This document shows positions 36,966 to 64,000 of a stretch of DNA of 64,000 nucleotides, piece by piece. Position numbers and translations under genes: made by a program. The notes beneath the pieces were generated by a model. That model did no database searches. It had not been told where the DNA came from and saw only the letters and a program-made list of their open reading frames with translations. Source of the DNA: Antedon mediterranea (Eukaryota; Echinodermata; Crinoidea; Comatulida; Antedonidae). The stretch lies in NCBI RefSeq assembly GCF_964355755.1, contig NC_092678.1, forward strand, positions 3,174,922 through 3,238,921. Reading direction: 5' to 3'. Position 1 is the stretch's first letter; each line of letters starts with the position of its first letter.

Positions 36966-39900
36966 CAACTCTGTTTGAATATTGTTTGACTTAATACCTC
37001 TTACTTTATCATTTATAAATAACAAAATTGTATTGGTAATTAATAGTAAAAACTCTCACCAAATTCTAGACACCCTTAGGTCGGACTAACGATGTCTCGA
37101 AGGGTGAATAGAATTTTTGTTCATTCAGGTTTAGTCGAAATTTCTGTCAGAGTTTCACTGTATTGTGTTTTATATATCCTTTAACCATGTATGTATGATT
37201 ATTATGTCATTTCGTTTTGGTTTTAAACCGAAGATGTAAAGTTAATTAAATACCTTGTTTGTTTATAAGTGTGGAACATCCTTACATTTTGGTGTTTGTA
37301 ATATTAATAGTGTCTGCTGTATCAGCCGATAAAACCTGTCAATATTTCTTATAGAAAACTTTTTTATACTATGATATCCTACTGTATATTGTTATCCCCT
37401 AATCCTATTGGGCAACATTTGTATACATCGTCAGGACAACCATGGATATGTCTTCCTATTGGTCGAAATTGAAAACAAGAAGTATGCAAATTTGGTTTTA
37501 TGGAAATTAAAATTATTGATCAACAATATCTATTTCATTTCAATATCTGTTACTATTGTAATTAATGAATCAGATTTATTAAACTATACTGTATATTATT
37601 ATTATTATTTTATTTTAATTTTTTAAATCAAGAATTTTGAAAACACATCTATTCATTATATGCTTAACAGTAACAATAATAATCAAGGAATCCATCCATA
37701 TAATTTAACTACTGTATACCATTAATACTACACTTTCACATCATTCTGTTAACGTTATTGGTAGGGCTAAAAGTGGGCGAGGAGAATAGTAGACCCTTTT
37801 AAGTTTGTGGTAGAGTTTATTTGCAATATTATGTAAGAAAGTGAGTATGATATTATGTATTTAAGGAGAGAAAATTTATTAATAACTCTGTTTACACATA
37901 TTAGTTGATAAAAAGAAATGATACACACATGATTGTTTCTATAAATGGTAATGTCATTTCTATATATGGAGATATTATTTACATATAAGTTAATAATGTT
38001 TTTATATGGTAACGTCATTGCTATTTAAGGTAATATATTGCCATTTATGGTAATATCTTTATAATATGTAGTGTTTGAACAACAACGTCAAGAGTTTAAG
38101 AAGAATTTATGTTATGTTGTAGAAAAGATGTTTGTTATTATAAAAAGAATTATGTGTGTTTAGGGTAACTAATCTTTTTCTACTTTACTGGATCAACAAT
38201 GATTTAGGTAATTAATGTATTGGTGAGAAAAATTGCTTACCCAATGTGAACATAATAAAAATGCTTGCCCAAGATGAATATACATGAAGATTGTTGTGAT
38301 TTGTTTTCTGCACATGTTGTAATTCTGTTTGGTCTTTTGACTGTTCATATTCCCAGGTAGAACAGTATTTATAGCTAGAATTCAACTGGCTATAGTACTG
38401 TATCTTAAACAACCTGGAAAACTTGCACCTCTCCTGAATTCTTTTCATACCATGTTATTTAACGCACTTATTTACAACGTCAACATTTGCAAATTTGTAC
38501 CCTCTTTTAGGATTCTAAATAACTTGCGAAGCAGAAGATATTGCTCTTTAAAAAGACAAACAATCTATTTGAAAATGCGAAGAGTTACTAAATTACAAAG
38601 ATATGAAGTATTACAACAATGAATACACCTACATTATGGTTAACTTTGTCTACCATGAAAACATAAGACAGCAAAACAATAGATGTCTTTGTTTATATGC
38701 AATACTTCCTGTACGTGTTAAACTTACCTGACGTACATAAGCCCTCATCCAGGGTTCTGACGTCATACTGAAATTCTTACGGCCTTGATGATTGTGGATG
38801 GTGGGAGTGGTGGGCAGTGTATATTGTTGTGGTTTTGGACAAAAAAATTGACCAGATATGTAGTACAGTTTTCCAATGTCATAAACCATTTCCTATATAG
38901 ATACATCGCCAAGCTTTTTATATAGTTCTATAGATAATATCAAGGCTGGTATTAATTTTTAATAATTAATTAATATTTATGCAATGCCGAAGAAACCTTT
39001 TCCCAAATTGTTTATTGTTACTTTTTCCACATTTCCTTCATATTTACATAAACCAATTTGTCTCTAAGTCATCTATAATTTCTTCACCATCATTATAAAC
39101 TAGTATTTTATGTTTAGGTAACGATTCTGCTTATTTTGAGAAGTTCTGCATCTTGAAATTGAAATTCTTTTGATAAAAATTCTCTATGATCGAATTATCT
39201 CCTTTTCTCTCTGTACCATAATGAATACTTATTCTTTACTCCATGTCTGTACTAAAGATTTCCTCCTTTTCTATCCCATTATGTATGAGTTTGTGATGTC
39301 ATAGTTGTCCTCTACACAACCCAACTCCTCCATAATAGTAATACCGACTAGGTAATGGTCAGGAAGTTGTACTGTTTAAGTATTCTACTTAACCCAAATG
39401 AGCGTGATCTAAGCTCACTGGAGCCCAAAAGCTATTAATCGCTATAGAGATTCAAACAGCTGCCATTAAACCAGAGATTGACTTAATTATTGATGTTGCC
39501 AGTGTTGCAAAACAGTAGAGTAATTATAGTTATTAACACAAAAAACACCAGAAAAAGACACCATCATTTCACAGTAAATTGTGATACAAAGTAGATAAAA
39601 AACTTTTGTGAGTTCTCACAAAATTTGAATTCAGTATGAGAATTTATGAAAGTAAAATTTGCAAGCTAAACATTGATTAATGATTTTAAGAAAAGTTTTT
39701 TAATTTCAATTTTCCAAAATCTGTTAAGAATCTATGATTCACAAGTTTTTCTAAATTTTATCTTCAACAAACTTGTAATATTTCAAAATTCATTAACTTG
39801 TTACAGTATATTACTAGTCCGTAACAATAGGATTGTTTTCTTCCCACGAGGGCAGCATTTACTAACTAGCTGAGTGCAATATGCCGACATCATCCATCAT

Positions 39901-40637
39901 TTTAATTGTCTTTCAAATATTCTTCAAAAGTGATTTATAATATCATTTCCAGATTTTTCACAAATTCATTTTCAATTAAATAGAAAATTAAATTATTATG
40001 GCACATAAACTATCCGTACAATGGAAAGGAAAGACCTAATTATTGGAGCACATGTGACACATTTGGGTGTTTAAAAATCTGACGTAAATGCGTATCGAAG
40101 ATTCGTCTTTTAATAAGAAAAATATTTTTAACATATTGGATGCTTCCAGCAGTTAATTGTGAACTTTGTGATTGGTCTACTTAGACCAAGACCCCGAACA
40201 GCATGATTTTGACTAAAAGCAGATTTCAAGAGTTGAGTTGTTTAATAGTAGCGTCTTAAACTATCAAACTATGTGATGTGCCCATATATGGACATGATGA
40301 GGTCATATAACTACCATATTTGGGCACATAGCACTATTTTGATAGTGTAGACAGAGCGTTATTTGAATTATTATGGGATTGTTTTTACATCAAAATTAAG
40401 GAAAAAATAAAATAAATAAATAAATAAATTTGTTCAGACAACTATTACTATTCAAAATTTATTAGTACAGTATTTCCAACAAATTATACAGTATTTACAA
40501 TTGAGAGAAGCATTAAATATAAAAATTACTAATAATTATATACAGGAAAAACTATCAATAACAATGGTATTGCAATACTATAAGGTAGACAAACTTAAAA
40601 TGTACAAAACTAGACTTCAGCTTTGATGTTAATTTTG
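36966..40637. other. convergent intergenic region between IQSEC and CCDC77
   Basis: No open frame looks conserved; the longer ones (37408-37626, 38212-38448, 38650-38889) have no recognisable domain. The stretch holds AT-rich sequence, short imperfect repeats near 37940-38070, one MITE family 1 copy (40250-40360) and an AAATA microsatellite near 40405. The two flanking genes point toward each other, so only 3' UTRs and terminators are expected here. Confidence 0.5.
40250..40360. mobile_element. MITE family 1, copy B
   Basis: Same core as copy A: CTATCAAACTATGTGATGTG, CCATATATGG, ATGATGAGGTCATAT, CCATATTTGGGCACAT, then a clean right end TTTTGATAGTGTAGACAGAGCG. The shortest copy, about 110 bp. 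It lies near the 3' end of CCDC77. Confidence 0.6.
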
Positions 40638-40643
40638 TTTATT
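40638..40643 (-). promoter_or_regulatory. CCDC77 poly(A) signal
   Basis: AATAAA on the minus strand (TTTATT on plus) begins 27 bases beyond the CCDC77 stop codon. This would give an unusually short 3' UTR of roughly 50 bases. No competing signal is as close. Confidence 0.5.
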
Positions 40644-40670
40644 AATCCTCTGTTGTTTTTCCAAATCCCT

Positions 40671-63584
<22,914 letters not shown>

Positions 63585-64000
63585 GTACGGTAGAACCTTC
63601 TTTTTCGGACACACATGTTTAGGGTACATCCCTATTAATTTACTTTTATGTGAAACATATATTATACATGAAAGCTGTCAGGCAGGGGCTAAACAGGCCC
63701 TAACATTAAACAGCCAAGTCTTTTTATCTCTTTAAAAAAAATAAAATACTGACTATGCATTGAAAAATTAAAAAAACGTCAACTCTGTGTGGCACAGAAC
63801 ACTTTTACATACGCAAAAGATGTATTACCGGCAGAAAAAGTATGATTGTTTTGCTGATTGCCTCGCATGATACATTTAATTTCCGGACCAACTAGACTAG
63901 TGGGAGGTGCCATTTTATCATGTATTGTATGTATGAGAGTGCCATTTTCTGACCATCTACTGTTGTCATTTACCTAAATTCGCTTACCTAAATAATTAGT
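63585..64000 (+). other. start of KDM5 intron 18, carrying a MITE fragment at its very beginning
   Basis: The donor after exon 18 is GTACGG. From 63588 the sequence matches the left end of the 46538 MITE (CGGTAGAACCTTC, then GGACACACATGTTTAGGG). No right end is seen before the window closes, so the element is truncated or diverged. The rest shows no coding sequence. Confidence 0.45.

Overview
This window reads as nuclear genomic DNA from an AT-rich invertebrate animal. Genes are split by GT-AG introns, exons are short, and introns are filled with small DNA transposons, tRNA-derived SINEs and LINE fragments. The protein families and the gene neighbourhood fit a non-vertebrate deuterostome; an echinoderm is my best guess, but the sequence alone does not fix the species. 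Three protein-coding genes can be reconstructed exon by exon, and every junction closes in a compatible reading phase.

Layout. (1) About 1-25391 is almost entirely non-coding. It is best explained as upstream sequence plus a very large first intron of the IQSEC gene, with several phase-compatible candidate first coding exons (best: 6018-6112, beside a CpG-richer patch). It also holds MITEs, a SINE, a LINE 3' end and an 18-bp minisatellite. (2) 25392-36090 (+) is an IQSEC/schizo-type Arf guanine-nucleotide exchange factor (IQ motif, Sec7, PH), complete at its 3' end. (3) 36091-40637 is its 3' UTR and a convergent intergenic gap. (4) 40671-44373 (-) is a complete nine-exon CCDC77 gene coding for 504 residues. 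(5) 44374-45067 is a short head-to-head promoter. (6) 45068-63584 (+) is a KDM5/JARID1 histone H3K4 demethylase (JmjN, ARID, PHD1, JmjC, C5HC2, start of PLU-1). It has eighteen exons in the window and runs off the right edge.

The most informative points are these. IQSEC, CCDC77 and KDM5 are neighbours as on human chromosome 12p13.33 (IQSEC3, KDM5A, CCDC77), and the KDM5-CCDC77 pair is head-to-head in both. The KDM5 intron 53831-60124 carries a 5.8-kb hAT transposon with intact terminal repeats and a 6-bp duplication. Inside it lie a decayed LINE and a 40-bp minisatellite that grew from part of the transposase reading frame. A smaller intron holds one MITE inserted precisely into another (50118-50727).

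How the genes relate: IQSEC works at membranes on Arf GTPases, CCDC77 is a coiled-coil protein, and KDM5 is a nuclear chromatin enzyme. No shared pathway is implied; their closeness looks like ancestral linkage plus a shared promoter for two of them. I see no operon, CRISPR, phage or other clearly new system. The novelty here is in transposon architecture and in gene-order conservation.
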